This document shows positions 36,443-46,400 of a stretch of DNA of 64,000 nucleotides, one piece after another. The stretch's first letter is position 1; the number at the start of each line of letters is the position of its first letter. The stretch covers positions 3,348,001 to 3,412,000 of the forward strand of contig OZ245934.1 of assembly GCA_965230005.1 (NCBI GenBank), given 5' to 3'. Origin of the DNA: SZUA-309 sp965230005. GTDB lineage: Bacteria > Pseudomonadota > Gammaproteobacteria > Pseudomonadales > Azotimanducaceae. The position numbers were made by a program, and so were the translations under genes. The notes beneath the pieces are model-generated. The model was given only the letters and a program-made list of their open reading frames with translations, had not been told where the DNA came from and ran no database searches.

Positions 36443-37561
36443 ATGCGCATTGGCCTGCCGAGAGAAATCAAACCCGACGAACACCGCGTTGGCCTCGTGC
36501 CTGCCTCCGTGCGGGAACTGACCGTGCATGGCCATGAGGTGCTGGTGGAAGCGGGTGCCGGAGAAGTGATCGGCTTACAGGACGCCGACTACGAGCGCGC
36601 CGGGGCACGACTGGTTGCCACGCCGGCAGAGGTATTCGCCGAGGCGGACATGATCGTGAAGGTGAAAGAGCCGTTGAGCGCGGAAGTGTCCATGCTCCGG
36701 CCGGAACAGATTCTGTTCACCTATCTGCACCTCGCACCGGATCCGGCGCTCACCCGCGGCCTGGTCGATTCCGGCGCCACCTGCATCGCCTACGAAACCG
36801 TCACCAACGCTCGGGGCGGCCTGCCGCTGCTGGCACCCATGAGTGAAGTCGCCGGGCGCATGGCCGTCCAGGCCGGGGCTCACTGTCTGGAGATCGAGCA
36901 GGGTGGGCGCGGCATGCTGCTCGGGGGGGTACCGGGTACGCTTCCGGCCAGCGTGGTGGTCATCGGCGGCGGCGTCGTCGGCACGAATGCAGCCCGGGTT
37001 GCGCTCGGTATGGAAGCAGACGTCACCATTCTCGACCTGTCTCTGCCACGCCTTGCAGAGCTCGACCTGCACTTCGGTCCGGCACTGAATACGGCGTTCT
37101 CCACCGTCGACATGCTGCACGAACTCGTTGCCGCGGCGGATCTGGTGGTCGGCGCCGTGCTCGTCCCCGGTGCGGCAGCGCCCAAGCTCATCACCCGGGA
37201 GATGGTGCGGGACATGAAGCGCGGTTCGGTGCTCGTGGACGTCGCCGTGGATCAGGGCGGTTGCGCCGAGACTTCCCGGCCCACCACCCATTCGGAGCCG
37301 ACCTTCGTGGTGGACGAGGTCGTGCACTATTGCGTGGCCAACATGCCCGGCGCCGTGGCCCGAACCTCAGCCTTCGCACTGAACAACGCCACCCTGCCCT
37401 TTACGCTGGCGCTCGCCAACCAGGGCGCGGAGACGGCCCTGTCTCTCGACCCACACCTCCTGAACGGATTGAACGTCTACCGTGGCGAGGTGACCTACAA
37501 GGCCGTCGCTGCAGCCACGGGTTTGCCCTACACCGACCCGGGCAATCTGCTCCGCGCCTGA
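36443..37561 (+). CDS. ald: Alanine dehydrogenase
   Basis: A cytoplasmic NAD-dependent enzyme interconverting L-alanine with pyruvate and ammonia. The 372 residues match the family throughout: N-terminal MRIGLPREIKPDEHRVGLVP, VKVKEPL, YLHLAPDP, PMSEVAGRMAVQAGA, the NAD-binding GGGVVGTNAARVALGM, and LVDVAVDQGGCAETSRPTTH. All the substrate-binding landmarks (Arg in HRVGLVP, Lys in KVKEP, His in YLHLA) are present. The start follows GGGAGACCCC. Divergent from the DUF4920 gene. Confidence 0.96.
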   Translation: MRIGLPREIKPDEHRVGLVPASVRELTVHGHEVLVEAGAGEVIGLQDADYERAGARLVATPAEVFAEADMIVKVKEPLSAEVSMLRPEQILFTYLHLAPDPALTRGLVDSGATCIAYETVTNARGGLPLLAPMSEVAGRMAVQAGAHCLEIEQGGRGMLLGGVPGTLPASVVVIGGGVVGTNAARVALGMEADVTILDLSLPRLAELDLHFGPALNTAFSTVDMLHELVAAADLVVGAVLVPGAAAPKLITREMVRDMKRGSVLVDVAVDQGGCAETSRPTTHSEPTFVVDEVVHYCVANMPGAVARTSAFALNNATLPFTLALANQGAETALSLDPHLLNGLNVYRGEVTYKAVAAATGLPYTDPGNLLRA

Positions 37562-37609
37562 CTTCGTGTTGCGTCCTGCCGTACCCACCGACCACCCCGA
37601 CGCCCGGCT

Positions 37610-39550
37610 GTGAGCAGGGCGCTCACCTATCGGCCGGACATCGACGGGCTTCGCGCCCTGGCCGTGCTGCCGGTGCTGTTCTACCACGCCGGGGTGCCGG
37701 GCTTCGCAGGCGGCTTCGTTGGCGTCGACGTGTTCTTCGTCGTCTCAGGCTTTCTGATCACCTCCATCATCGTCAGCGAGCAGCGCGAAGGCCGCTTCTC
37801 TCTGGCCCGGTTTTACGAACGCCGGGCCCGGCGAATCCTCCCGGCCCTGTTCCTGGTGGTTGCCTTCAGCGTACCGCTGGCGTTGGTGATTCTGGTTCCG
37901 GAGAACCTGGAGGACTTCGGGCAAAGCGTGATCGCGAGCGCCCTCTTCGTCTCCAATTTCTTTTTCTATCTGGAAGACGGCTATTTCGAGGGACCGGCGG
38001 AGCTGCATCCGCTACTGCATACCTGGTCCCTGGCCGTGGAAGAACAGTTCTACCTGCTGCTGCCGCTGCTACTGCTGCTCGCCTTCCGCCGCGGCACCTC
38101 CCTGCCCTGGCTGCTGGGCACCACCGCGCTCGCAAGCTTCGCCTTCGCCGACTGGCAGGTCGGAGCCAATAACAGCGCAGCCTTCTATCTGCTCCCGGCC
38201 CGGCTCTGGGAGCTGATGATCGGCTCGCTGCTGGCCGTGACGACGCTACCGCGGCCCGCCACGGCTGCCGTGGGCGCCGGGGTGACCACGCTCGGTATCG
38301 GCCTTATTCTCCTCGCCGTTGGGACCTTCGATGAGTTGACGCCTTTTCCCGGCAGCGCCGCCCTGCTGCCCTGCCTCGGCGCTGCGCTGATCATCTACGG
38401 CGGCCAGACTGACAACGCCGCAAGCCGCTTCATGGCCCTGCCCCCCTGGCGGGGCATCGGCCTGATTTCCTATTCACTCTATCTCTGGCACTTCCCGCTG
38501 CTGGTATTCGCCCGGCATCTCCTGGTGCGACCGTTCACCGCCCTGGAAATCGTCACGCTGCTGAGCCTGACGGCGCTCCTGTCCTTCTGGAGCTGGCGCT
38601 GTGTCGAGCAACCGTTCCGGCGCGCAGAACGCATACCGCGAAGGACACTGTTCCGCGGCGTTGCCGCGGCCGTGTCACTGGCCATTGTCGTGGGGCTTTT
38701 CACGGACCTCACCGACGGCGCGGAATGGCGATTCTCGGAAACGGCGCGCGGTTATCTGGCGGCAAAGCAGGATCGGGACAGCAGCTGTCTGCGCCGCGGC
38801 GAGCGCTGCGAGCTCGGACCGCCGGGCGAGCCGCGCTACGTTGTCTGGGGCGACTCCCACGCCGGGTCAATGCTGGCCGCCTTCCAGGTGTTGTCGGAAA
38901 AATACGGTGTTCCGGGCAAGGCCCTGCTTCGCGGCGGTTGCCCGCCGCTGAAGGGGTACTACCTCGAGCACGTGATCGCCAAATCCTGCAAAGCCAGCAT
39001 CGAGCGGACCCTCTCACTCCTCGAAGAGAATGCCGCGATCGACACGGTGTTTCTCGCGGCACGCTGGACCAAGGCCGTGGAGCAGTCCCCCTACGGCTTC
39101 GAGGGCGGCGGCGCTGCGCTGAGATTTTGTCGCGAGGGTGCCCCGGGGCTCAGCAACGCCGAGGTGGTGGAGCTCGCCCTGGACGATACCCTTACCGCCA
39201 TCAGCCGACCCGGCAGACGGGTTTATCTCATCGGTCCCATTCCGGAAGTCGGCTGGCACGTCCCCGCAACGATGGCGCAGCGGGAGCGTCTCGGATCGCT
39301 GCTCGACGAGGTGACCATCGCGCCGACGCAGGCCGATTTCGACCTCAGAAACGGTCGCACGATTACCATGCTGCAGGCTGCGGCGGCGCGCCACGGGGCA
39401 ACGGTATTGCGACCCGACGAGCTGCTCTGCGCCGACGGGAGCTGCCGGATCCGGAGCGGAGGCGCCCTGTTCTACCACGATACGGACCACCTGACGAAAA
39501 CGGGGGCACGGGAGTTGATCCCACTGCTGGCGCCCGTTTTCCCCCGTTGA
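37610..39550 (+). CDS. OafA/YrhL-type acyltransferase with C-terminal SGNH domain
   Basis: A 646-residue integral membrane O-acyltransferase that decorates surface polysaccharide or peptidoglycan with acyl groups. The N-terminal acyltransferase-3 domain (residues 1-360) starts YRPDIDGLRALAVLPVLFYHAG, with the conserved His, and contains FFVVSGFLIT and RFYERRARRILPAL. About ten membrane helices precede a periplasmic SGNH domain that opens VVWGDSHAGSM (catalytic Ser) and closes DTDHLTKTGARELIPLL (catalytic Asp/His). It begins with GTG at 37610, 48 nt after ald. Target glycan unknown. Confidence 0.92.
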   Translation: MSRALTYRPDIDGLRALAVLPVLFYHAGVPGFAGGFVGVDVFFVVSGFLITSIIVSEQREGRFSLARFYERRARRILPALFLVVAFSVPLALVILVPENLEDFGQSVIASALFVSNFFFYLEDGYFEGPAELHPLLHTWSLAVEEQFYLLLPLLLLLAFRRGTSLPWLLGTTALASFAFADWQVGANNSAAFYLLPARLWELMIGSLLAVTTLPRPATAAVGAGVTTLGIGLILLAVGTFDELTPFPGSAALLPCLGAALIIYGGQTDNAASRFMALPPWRGIGLISYSLYLWHFPLLVFARHLLVRPFTALEIVTLLSLTALLSFWSWRCVEQPFRRAERIPRRTLFRGVAAAVSLAIVVGLFTDLTDGAEWRFSETARGYLAAKQDRDSSCLRRGERCELGPPGEPRYVVWGDSHAGSMLAAFQVLSEKYGVPGKALLRGGCPPLKGYYLEHVIAKSCKASIERTLSLLEENAAIDTVFLAARWTKAVEQSPYGFEGGGAALRFCREGAPGLSNAEVVELALDDTLTAISRPGRRVYLIGPIPEVGWHVPATMAQRERLGSLLDEVTIAPTQADFDLRNGRTITMLQAAAARHGATVLRPDELLCADGSCRIRSGGALFYHDTDHLTKTGARELIPLLAPVFPR

Positions 39551-39620
39551 TCCGCCCAGCCGTGCAACGCGCTGCTGGCCTTCAGGCCGTTGCCAGGCCT
39601 GCATCGGCTCGCTGCCGGAA

Positions 39621-40496
39621 TCAGCCGCCGCTCGCGAGCGGCACCACCGTTTCCCCAAACTCAGTCAGGCGGTCGAGTCCACCGTCACCGGCAAAGAAGA
39701 AGGCGGGAACCATGATGCGGTCGACGCCGAGCTCCAGCATCTGTTCCACGCCCGCAGCCGGATCCATCATCTGCATGCCGAACATGGCGTTGACCTTGAT
39801 GCTCGCCGGATCGCGATCCGCCGCCTCCGCCGCCGCACGCAGACGCCCGAGCAGCGCGCCGAGGCGCTCGAAGTCACCCTCGCCGGGGAAGTAGCCGTCC
39901 GCCAGGCGCACGGCGCGATTGATGGCAGCATCCGTATCGCCGCCAACGATCACGGGGATGTTGCCGTTGACGGGCCTTGGGCTGCAGGTGGCGGGCTCGA
40001 AATCCACGAACTCGCCGTGGTACTCCGCATGCGGACCTGCCCAGAGGGCGCGCATGGCTTCGATGTATTCGTCGTTGCGGGCGCCGCGCCGTGCCCAGGG
40101 AACTCCGAGGGCGTCAAACTCTTCCTCCAGCCAGCCAACACCCAGGCCGAGCTCCACCCGGCCACCGGAGATGGCATCGAGCGTTGCAAGCTCCTTAGCG
40201 AGGATCAGCGGGTTGCGCTGGGGGACGATGAGAATGCAGGTGCCGAGGCGCAGCGTCGGCGCGGCCGCGGCTGCGAAGGCCAGCCAGATTAGGGGGTCGG
40301 GAATCGGCGTGTCCGGCTCCGCCGGGATCTTGCCGTCCTCGGTGTAGGGGTACTTGGACATGATCTTGTCCGGAAGCACGACGTGCTCCCCGCCCCACAC
40401 CGATTCGAAGCCGGCGCTCTCCGCGCGGCGACAGATATCCAGAGCCGTTGTGCCATCGATGCCGATGCTGCTCGCAAATGCCAGACCTACCTTCAC
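39621..40496 (-). CDS. LLM-class (luciferase-like) F420/flavin-dependent oxidoreductase
   Basis: A 291-residue TIM-barrel oxidoreductase of the luciferase-like monooxygenase class, with VGLAFASSIGI, FESVWGGEHVVLPD, LRLGTCILIVPQRNPLILAKELATLD and GRVELGLGVGWLEEEFDALGVPW. The pattern fits the TIGR03619-like 'F420-dependent' subgroup, though the cofactor may be FMN in this kind of bacterium. It is 27 nt downstream of the VOC-protein gene on the same strand, so the two form a small operon. Substrate unknown. Confidence 0.9.
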   Translation of the reverse strand: MKVGLAFASSIGIDGTTALDICRRAESAGFESVWGGEHVVLPDKIMSKYPYTEDGKIPAEPDTPIPDPLIWLAFAAAAAPTLRLGTCILIVPQRNPLILAKELATLDAISGGRVELGLGVGWLEEEFDALGVPWARRGARNDEYIEAMRALWAGPHAEYHGEFVDFEPATCSPRPVNGNIPVIVGGDTDAAINRAVRLADGYFPGEGDFERLGALLGRLRAAAEAADRDPASIKVNAMFGMQMMDPAAGVEQMLELGVDRIMVPAFFFAGDGGLDRLTEFGETVVPLASGG

Positions 40497-40523
40497 GTCC
40501 TCTCTCCTGTTATCAGACCCGGA

Positions 40524-41027
40524 TCAGGCATCATCGGCGAGCTGAGCCCAGCGGTCCAGATAGACCTGCAGCAATTCGATGAGTGTGCCATCTGGATCCC
40601 GGCAGATTGCGAGGTCGGCAAGGCCGTTCGCAGCCGGGGCCGGGGCGGAGAGGAACTCGACGCCTGCGGCCGTCAGGCGTTCGTAGTCACCCGGCAGATC
40701 CCGGGAGACGAGACAGATCCGGACCAGGCCGAGATCGGCATTCGCCAGCGGCATCGACTGGGATCCTGTGGCAAGTTCCGTGAGGTCGAGCTTCGGGAAG
40801 CCGTCATCCAGTTCCATGATGCAGGCTCGACCACGCACCCCCGCCGGCAGGCCCAGAGCTGCTGCAGAATCCTCGTGCAGCGCACCAGGCTGCGCTTCCT
40901 GCAGCTTCAGGTAGGGGATCGCCGGCATGAACCGGCGGAAGCCGAGCTGCTCGTAGAAGGCGACGGACCGATCGAGATTACTGACGTTGACGTTGATGTG
41001 GCCCCAGCCGAAGGCTGCGTTGCTCAT
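40524..41027 (-). CDS. VOC-superfamily (glyoxalase-like) protein
   Basis: A 167-residue protein built from two beta-alpha-beta-beta-beta units, beginning WGHINVNVSNLDRSVAFYEQLGFRRF and ending with ICRDPDGTLIELLQVYLD. His (GHINV) and Glu (LIELLQ) are placed to bind a metal as in glyoxalase and extradiol-dioxygenase relatives. It is the first gene of a two-gene operon with the LLM oxidoreductase and diverges from the ridA-like gene across 42 nt. No specific substrate can be stated. Confidence 0.88.
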   Translation of the reverse strand: MSNAAFGWGHINVNVSNLDRSVAFYEQLGFRRFMPAIPYLKLQEAQPGALHEDSAAALGLPAGVRGRACIMELDDGFPKLDLTELATGSQSMPLANADLGLVRICLVSRDLPGDYERLTAAGVEFLSAPAPAANGLADLAICRDPDGTLIELLQVYLDRWAQLADDA

Positions 41028-41069
41028 GGTGGCTCCCTGCTATAGTCCCCGGCGAGAGGAGGTCCGACT

Positions 41070-41537
41070 ATGATGCCACGCCCCGCACTGACTGCTGCCA
41101 GCTTCATCGCCGCTCTGCTGCTGCTCGCTGGCCCTGCACCCCAGCTTCGCGCCGCCGAGGTCGAGTTCCTGCCGTCCGAAAGCACCAGGGCGCTGGGCTT
41201 ACCCTTCTCCGATGCGGTTCGGGTCGACAATCTGCTGTTTCTGTCGGGACAGCTCGGCACCGCCCCGGGCACCCTGGAGCTGGTCCCCGGCGGCATCCGT
41301 GCGGAAGCGAAGCAGGCCCTCGAGAACATCCAGCGAATCCTCGAAGCCAACGGCTCATCGCTGGATCGCGTGGTGAAATGTACCGTGATGATCGCCGACA
41401 TTGACGAGTGGCCGGTCTTCAACGAGGTGTACGTGACTTTCTTCCCGGGCGACAAACCTGCCCGGAGCGCCTTCGGCGCCAACGGTCTGGCCCTGGGAGG
41501 CCGCGTCGAAGTCGAATGCTGGGCCACCGTGGACTGA
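41070..41537 (+). CDS. RidA-family protein with a signal peptide
   Basis: RidA/YjgF proteins hydrolyse reactive enamine and imine intermediates, usually in the cytoplasm. Here 155 residues include an N-terminal signal peptide (SFIAALLLLAGPAPQLRAAE), so the mature protein should be periplasmic. The core is intact: FLSGQLGT, AKQALENIQRILEANGSSLDRVVKCTVMI, and the catalytic-type Arg and Glu in PARSAFG and VEVEC. AGGAGG lies upstream of the ATG at a good distance. The amidohydrolase lipoprotein gene follows 73 nt downstream; the two exported enzymes could act in one pathway, which is inference. Confidence 0.9.
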   Translation: MMPRPALTAASFIAALLLLAGPAPQLRAAEVEFLPSESTRALGLPFSDAVRVDNLLFLSGQLGTAPGTLELVPGGIRAEAKQALENIQRILEANGSSLDRVVKCTVMIADIDEWPVFNEVYVTFFPGDKPARSAFGANGLALGGRVEVECWATVD

Positions 41538-41610
41538 CGGTCGCCGGGCTTGTTGCCTTCCCCCTGACCATCTGCGAGGCTTTCGCGCTCACTTCCCGGG
41601 GGAAGACCCA

Positions 41611-43398
41611 ATGTTCCAGCTCGCTCTGGCGCCGCGACGTGCGCCCATCCTTTCCTGCTTAGCGCTCGTGCTCCTGGCCGCTGTCGGCGGCTGCAGTCAG
41701 GGCGAGGAGGCCAGTCAAAGCAGCGTCGATGCGCCTGACACCGCGCCCGTCGTTGCAGACCTGGTCCTGCGCGGCGGTAAGGTCGCCACCGTGGATCCCG
41801 AGCTGGGAGAAACGGAAGCCATCGCGGTGCTGGGCAGCGAGGTGCTCGCCGTTGGCAGCAACGACGCCATGAGCGCCCACATCGGTGAAGGGACGGACGT
41901 CATCGAGCTCGACGGCCGCTTCGTCATGCCGGGCTTCATCGAAGGCCACGGCCACTACATGAGCCTGGGACGGGCCAAGCAGATCCTCGACCTCAACACG
42001 GTGCGTAACTGGGAGGAAGTGGTGAACATGGTGGCCGTTGCCGTCGACCAGGCAGAGCCCGGTGAATGGATCTTCGGGCGCGGCTGGCACCAGGACAAAT
42101 GGGACTCGCTGCCGGACGATGCCGTGGAAGGCGTGCCCGTGAACGAAACGCTGAACCAGGTTGCCCCGGATAACCCCGTGCTGCTCGGACATGCCAGCGG
42201 TCATGCCGCCTTCGCCAACGACGCGGCTCTGGCCGCCGCCGGCGTCGGGGACGACACGGCGGACCCGGACGGCGGCACCATCGTCCGCGACGCGAACGGC
42301 AAGGCGACGGGCCTGCTGCGGGAAACGGCGCAGCGGCTCCTCGACGACGCCGTGGCGGATTACGAGTCACGCATGACGCCGGATGAGGCTGATCAGGTCA
42401 TGCGCGAACGGGTTTTTCTGGCGGGCCAGGAAGCGCTCGCCCATGGCGTGACCTCCTTCCACGACGCCGGAGCTTCCTTCGAGACCATCGACTTTTTCAA
42501 AACCCTGGAAGCGGAAGGCGCCCTGCCAATCCGCCTCTACGTCATGGTGCGCGGCCACACGAACGAGGAGATGGACGCCCGCCTGCCCGACTATCGCATG
42601 GTGGCAGAGGGCAACGATTTTCTGACCGTACGCTCCATCAAACGCCAGATCGACGGCGCCCTGGGCGCCCACGGTGCCTGGCTGCTCGCACCCTACGATG
42701 ATCTCGACCACACGGCCGGCCTGGTGCTGGAACCGGTGGAAGACATCGAAGGAACTGCTGAAATCGCCGTGAAGCACGGCTATCAGGTAAATACGCACGC
42801 CATCGGCGATCGCGCCAACCGCGAGACCCTCGATCTCTACGAGCGCGTGTTCGAGCGCACGGGTGCCGATGGCAAAAACCTGCGCTGGCGCATTGAGCAC
42901 GCCCAGCACATCGATCCCGCCGACGTGCCCCGCTTCGGTCAACTCGGCGTCATCGCCGCCATGCAGGGCGTGCACTGCACCTCTGACGGGCCCTGGATCC
43001 CCTCGCGCCTCGGTGAGGAACGCACCCGCGTGACTTCCTACCCCTGGCGGGATCTCCTCGAAAGCGGCGCCCTGATCGGCAACGGCACGGACGTACCCGT
43101 GGAACCCATCGACGCCATCGCGTCCTACACCGCGTCTGTCACCCGCCTCACCAAGGACGGCACGCCCTTCTTTCCGGAACACGTCATGACCCGGCAGGAG
43201 GCCCTCGAGAGCTATACGATCAACAACGCCATCGCTGCTTTCGAGGAAGACATCAAAGGCAGCCTGACACCGGGCAAACTCGCCGACCTGGTGGTGCTGA
43301 GCCAGGACCTGCTCACGGTCCCTGACGAAGCCCTGCCGCAGACGACGGTCGACATGACCATCCTCGGCGGCACCGTGGTCTACCGCCGCGCCGACTGA
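41611..43398 (+). CDS. YtcJ-type amidohydrolase lipoprotein (second copy in window)
   Basis: A 595-residue amidohydrolase-3 family enzyme with a lipoprotein signal (ALVLLAAVGGC, then Ser). It has the beta-domain DLVLRGGKVATVDPELGETEAIAVLG, the metal-binding HGH in MPGFIEGHGHYMSLG, GWHQDKWDS, VNTHAIGDRANRETLDLYE, RIEHAQHIDP and the closing LTPGKLADLVVLSQDLL. This copy matches the canonical YtcJ motif set more closely than the copy at 29119-30921, which lacks the HAIGD and IEHAQ blocks. The substrate is probably an extracellular or periplasmic amide. Confidence 0.9.
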   Translation: MFQLALAPRRAPILSCLALVLLAAVGGCSQGEEASQSSVDAPDTAPVVADLVLRGGKVATVDPELGETEAIAVLGSEVLAVGSNDAMSAHIGEGTDVIELDGRFVMPGFIEGHGHYMSLGRAKQILDLNTVRNWEEVVNMVAVAVDQAEPGEWIFGRGWHQDKWDSLPDDAVEGVPVNETLNQVAPDNPVLLGHASGHAAFANDAALAAAGVGDDTADPDGGTIVRDANGKATGLLRETAQRLLDDAVADYESRMTPDEADQVMRERVFLAGQEALAHGVTSFHDAGASFETIDFFKTLEAEGALPIRLYVMVRGHTNEEMDARLPDYRMVAEGNDFLTVRSIKRQIDGALGAHGAWLLAPYDDLDHTAGLVLEPVEDIEGTAEIAVKHGYQVNTHAIGDRANRETLDLYERVFERTGADGKNLRWRIEHAQHIDPADVPRFGQLGVIAAMQGVHCTSDGPWIPSRLGEERTRVTSYPWRDLLESGALIGNGTDVPVEPIDAIASYTASVTRLTKDGTPFFPEHVMTRQEALESYTINNAIAAFEEDIKGSLTPGKLADLVVLSQDLLTVPDEALPQTTVDMTILGGTVVYRRAD

Positions 43399-43432
43399 AC
43401 ACGACGAACCGGCCAGCGACAGGGAGTCGACC

Positions 43433-46400
43433 ATGGCAAGGCAGCCTCTGAATCCGTGGCAGAAGCGGGGTCTCATCGCCGCAGGGGTGATTGCGCTCTA
43501 CGCGCTCGCCGGCTTCTTTCTGGCCCCGTGGCTCACGGAGCGTACGCTGGTCAGCACGCTGAAGGAGCGGCTGGCCCTCGACACGGAGCTAGAGGCCCTC
43601 GCCATCAATCCTTTCACGCTGAGCCTGACCATCGACGGGCTTGTTATCCGTGAGGCAGATGGCTCGACGCTCTTTGCCTTCGAGCGCCTTTACGTCAACT
43701 TCCAGCTCTCGAGCCTCTTTCGCTGGGCAGCGAGTTTTAAGGAGATTCACCTCATCGAGCCGGTGCTCGGCGCCATCCGCTACGAGGAAACCCGCACGAA
43801 CTTCCATGATCTCGCCGATCGGTGGACGGCGTCCGGCGCCGCAGGAGATCCGGGTGCGAGCCAGCCCAGCCAGACGCCGGCGGAAGACGCCGCGGTTGCT
43901 GGAGAGGGTCCGGCGCTGCCCCGACTGATCATCGCCGACCTGCGCATCGTTCGCGGCAGCATCGAGCTCACCGACGAAGTGCCGAGTGAAACCTTCAGCA
44001 CCGTTTTCGCACCGATCGACCTGGAGGTAACGGATCTCTCAACGCTGCCGGACCAGCAGGGGAATCAGCAGGTGGTGATACGCACGGAATCCGGTGCGGA
44101 AGTGGCCTGGACCGGCACGCTGACCGTGAACCCCATTGCCCTGGCCGGGGAACTGCGGGTCACCGGTTCGTATACGCCGCTGCTGTTCCGCTACTTCCGG
44201 GACCAGCTCGCCCTGCCGGTAAGCTTCGATGGAGGCGACCTCGCGGCCAGCCTCGACTATCGCTTTGCCGTTGATCGAACCGGAGTCCTGAGCCTGGCGA
44301 TCGAGAACCTGGGCGGCACGCTCACCGGTCTTGCAGTCAATCAGCCGGACTATCCGCACCTGGTGGAGGTGGACGCCTTCAACGTCAGCGGCGGCTCCCT
44401 GCGCTGGCCCGAGCGCGCCGTGCACTTCGACGACATTCACTTCGACCGGGTCGCGGTAGACATCTATCGACGCGAAAGCGGCGGCTATTTTCCGCCAGCA
44501 GAGGGCGCGGCGGCGCCACCCCCGAGCAGCGAAGCCGCCCTCGCCGAGGTCAGCGAAGATGCGGCGCCCTGGGCGCTGACGGCCGATGCGCTGCGCCTCA
44601 CGGACTGGTCCCTGGCACACACGGATACAAGCGTCCCGGACGGCAATCTTCGGGTCAGCGAATTCGACCTCAGCCTGCAGGCGCTCAGCAACGCCGAAAA
44701 CGCAACCATGCCCCTGACCCTCCTGCTCAGACCGTCGCTCGGGGGCACGGTGACGCTCGACGGCACCCTGCAGATCCTGCCGGAGCCGGTACTCGCCGCA
44801 GAAGTCGCGGGTGCCGGACTGCTGCTTGCAACCGTGCAGCCTTACCTCAGCACCTTCGCGAGAATCGGCCTGGCCGGTGGCACCATCGACTTCACGGGCA
44901 CCTTCTCAAGCGGTCCGGATAATCCCTATCGCTACGAGGGCGATCTGGAACTCAGAGATCTCTCCCTGATCGATCAGGTACAGGAAGAGGCGCTGCTTTC
45001 CTGGACCCGCCTCCACGTCGACCGGATCGAGGCGGACCAGAACGAGATCGCGCTTTCCGTGGTGACCCTGGAGGCGCCTTACGCCCGCATCGAAATCGAA
45101 CAGGATGGCAGCACCAACATCGCCCGGACGCTGGTGACACAGGAAGCAGACACGGACGACGTTGCCGGTTCCGAAGACGCCGGCCCGGAAAGCCCAAGCG
45201 CGCCTGGGGACCGGAAGGAGGCTGCCCAACCCCCGGCTTTCAGCATCGGCCAGACCAACATCAGCAACGCCAGTGCCCGCTTCACCGATCTGGCCCTGCC
45301 GCTGCCTTTCGAGGCGAACATCTCAGGCCTTGGCGGGTCCACCAGCACCCTTTCCACGACCAGTTCAGAGCCGGCCCGCGTTGATCTCGAAGGGCAGGTG
45401 AACGAATACGGACGACTCACTGTCACCGGTGCGCTGAATCCCTTCGCGCCCACCTCGACCACTGACGTGGTCGTGGATTTCGACAACGTCGATCTGCCGC
45501 GCATGAGCCCCTACACCATCAAGTTCGCCGGCCGGCGCATTGCCGAGGGCCGCACGGATCTGACCATTACCGTTGGCCTCAACGAAGGCAGGCTCGAAGG
45601 CAACAACCGGCTCGTGGTCCGCGATCTCACCCTGGGCGAAAAGGTGGAACAGCCTGGCGCCATGGATCTCCCCCTCGACCTTGCGGTGGCACTGCTGAAA
45701 GACCCCTCCGGGGAACTCGATTTCAGCTTTCCCGTATCCGGCACCCTGGATGACCCTTCCTTCAGCTATGGGGGTGCCGTACGCCAGGCTTTCTCCAACG
45801 TGATCCTCGGCCTCGCCACGGCGCCCTTCCGGCTGCTCGGGTCTCTCGTGGGCCTCGAGGCGAAAGAAATCGAGGCCATCGGTTTCGAGCCGGGGCGAGC
45901 TGACCTCACACCGCCGCAGCGCGAGGTTCTGACCCGACTGGGCGACGCCCTGGAGCAGCGTCCGCAGCTCGTCCTGGAACTGTCCGGGGTGCTTGCCCCC
46001 AGTGACGATACAGCCGCTCTGCAGGCCCTGGCCGTCGACGCCGAGGTCGCCCGCCGCCTCGAGACGGAAGATGACGGGGAAACGCTGCTCATGGAGCGGC
46101 AGCGGCGGGTTTTCGAGGCGCTGTTTCGGGAGGTCATCGTGCCAATGCAGACCGGAGCAGAATCCCCCCTCGACCTCGACACCGTCGCGGCGGCTCATCG
46201 GCGCATCGATGAGGCGGGCGACGAGCAGTTCGACGAGCCCGCCTATGTCGCCGACCTGCGCGAAGCGCTCATCGATGCTCAGGAGGTTCCCGAACTGGAA
46301 CTGAATCTGCTGGCCCAGCGGCGCGCCGACGCCATCGCCCTCGAGCTCGCCAGCAACGCCGCGCTCACGGAAGACCGCATCACCCGCAGCCCCGCGACGG

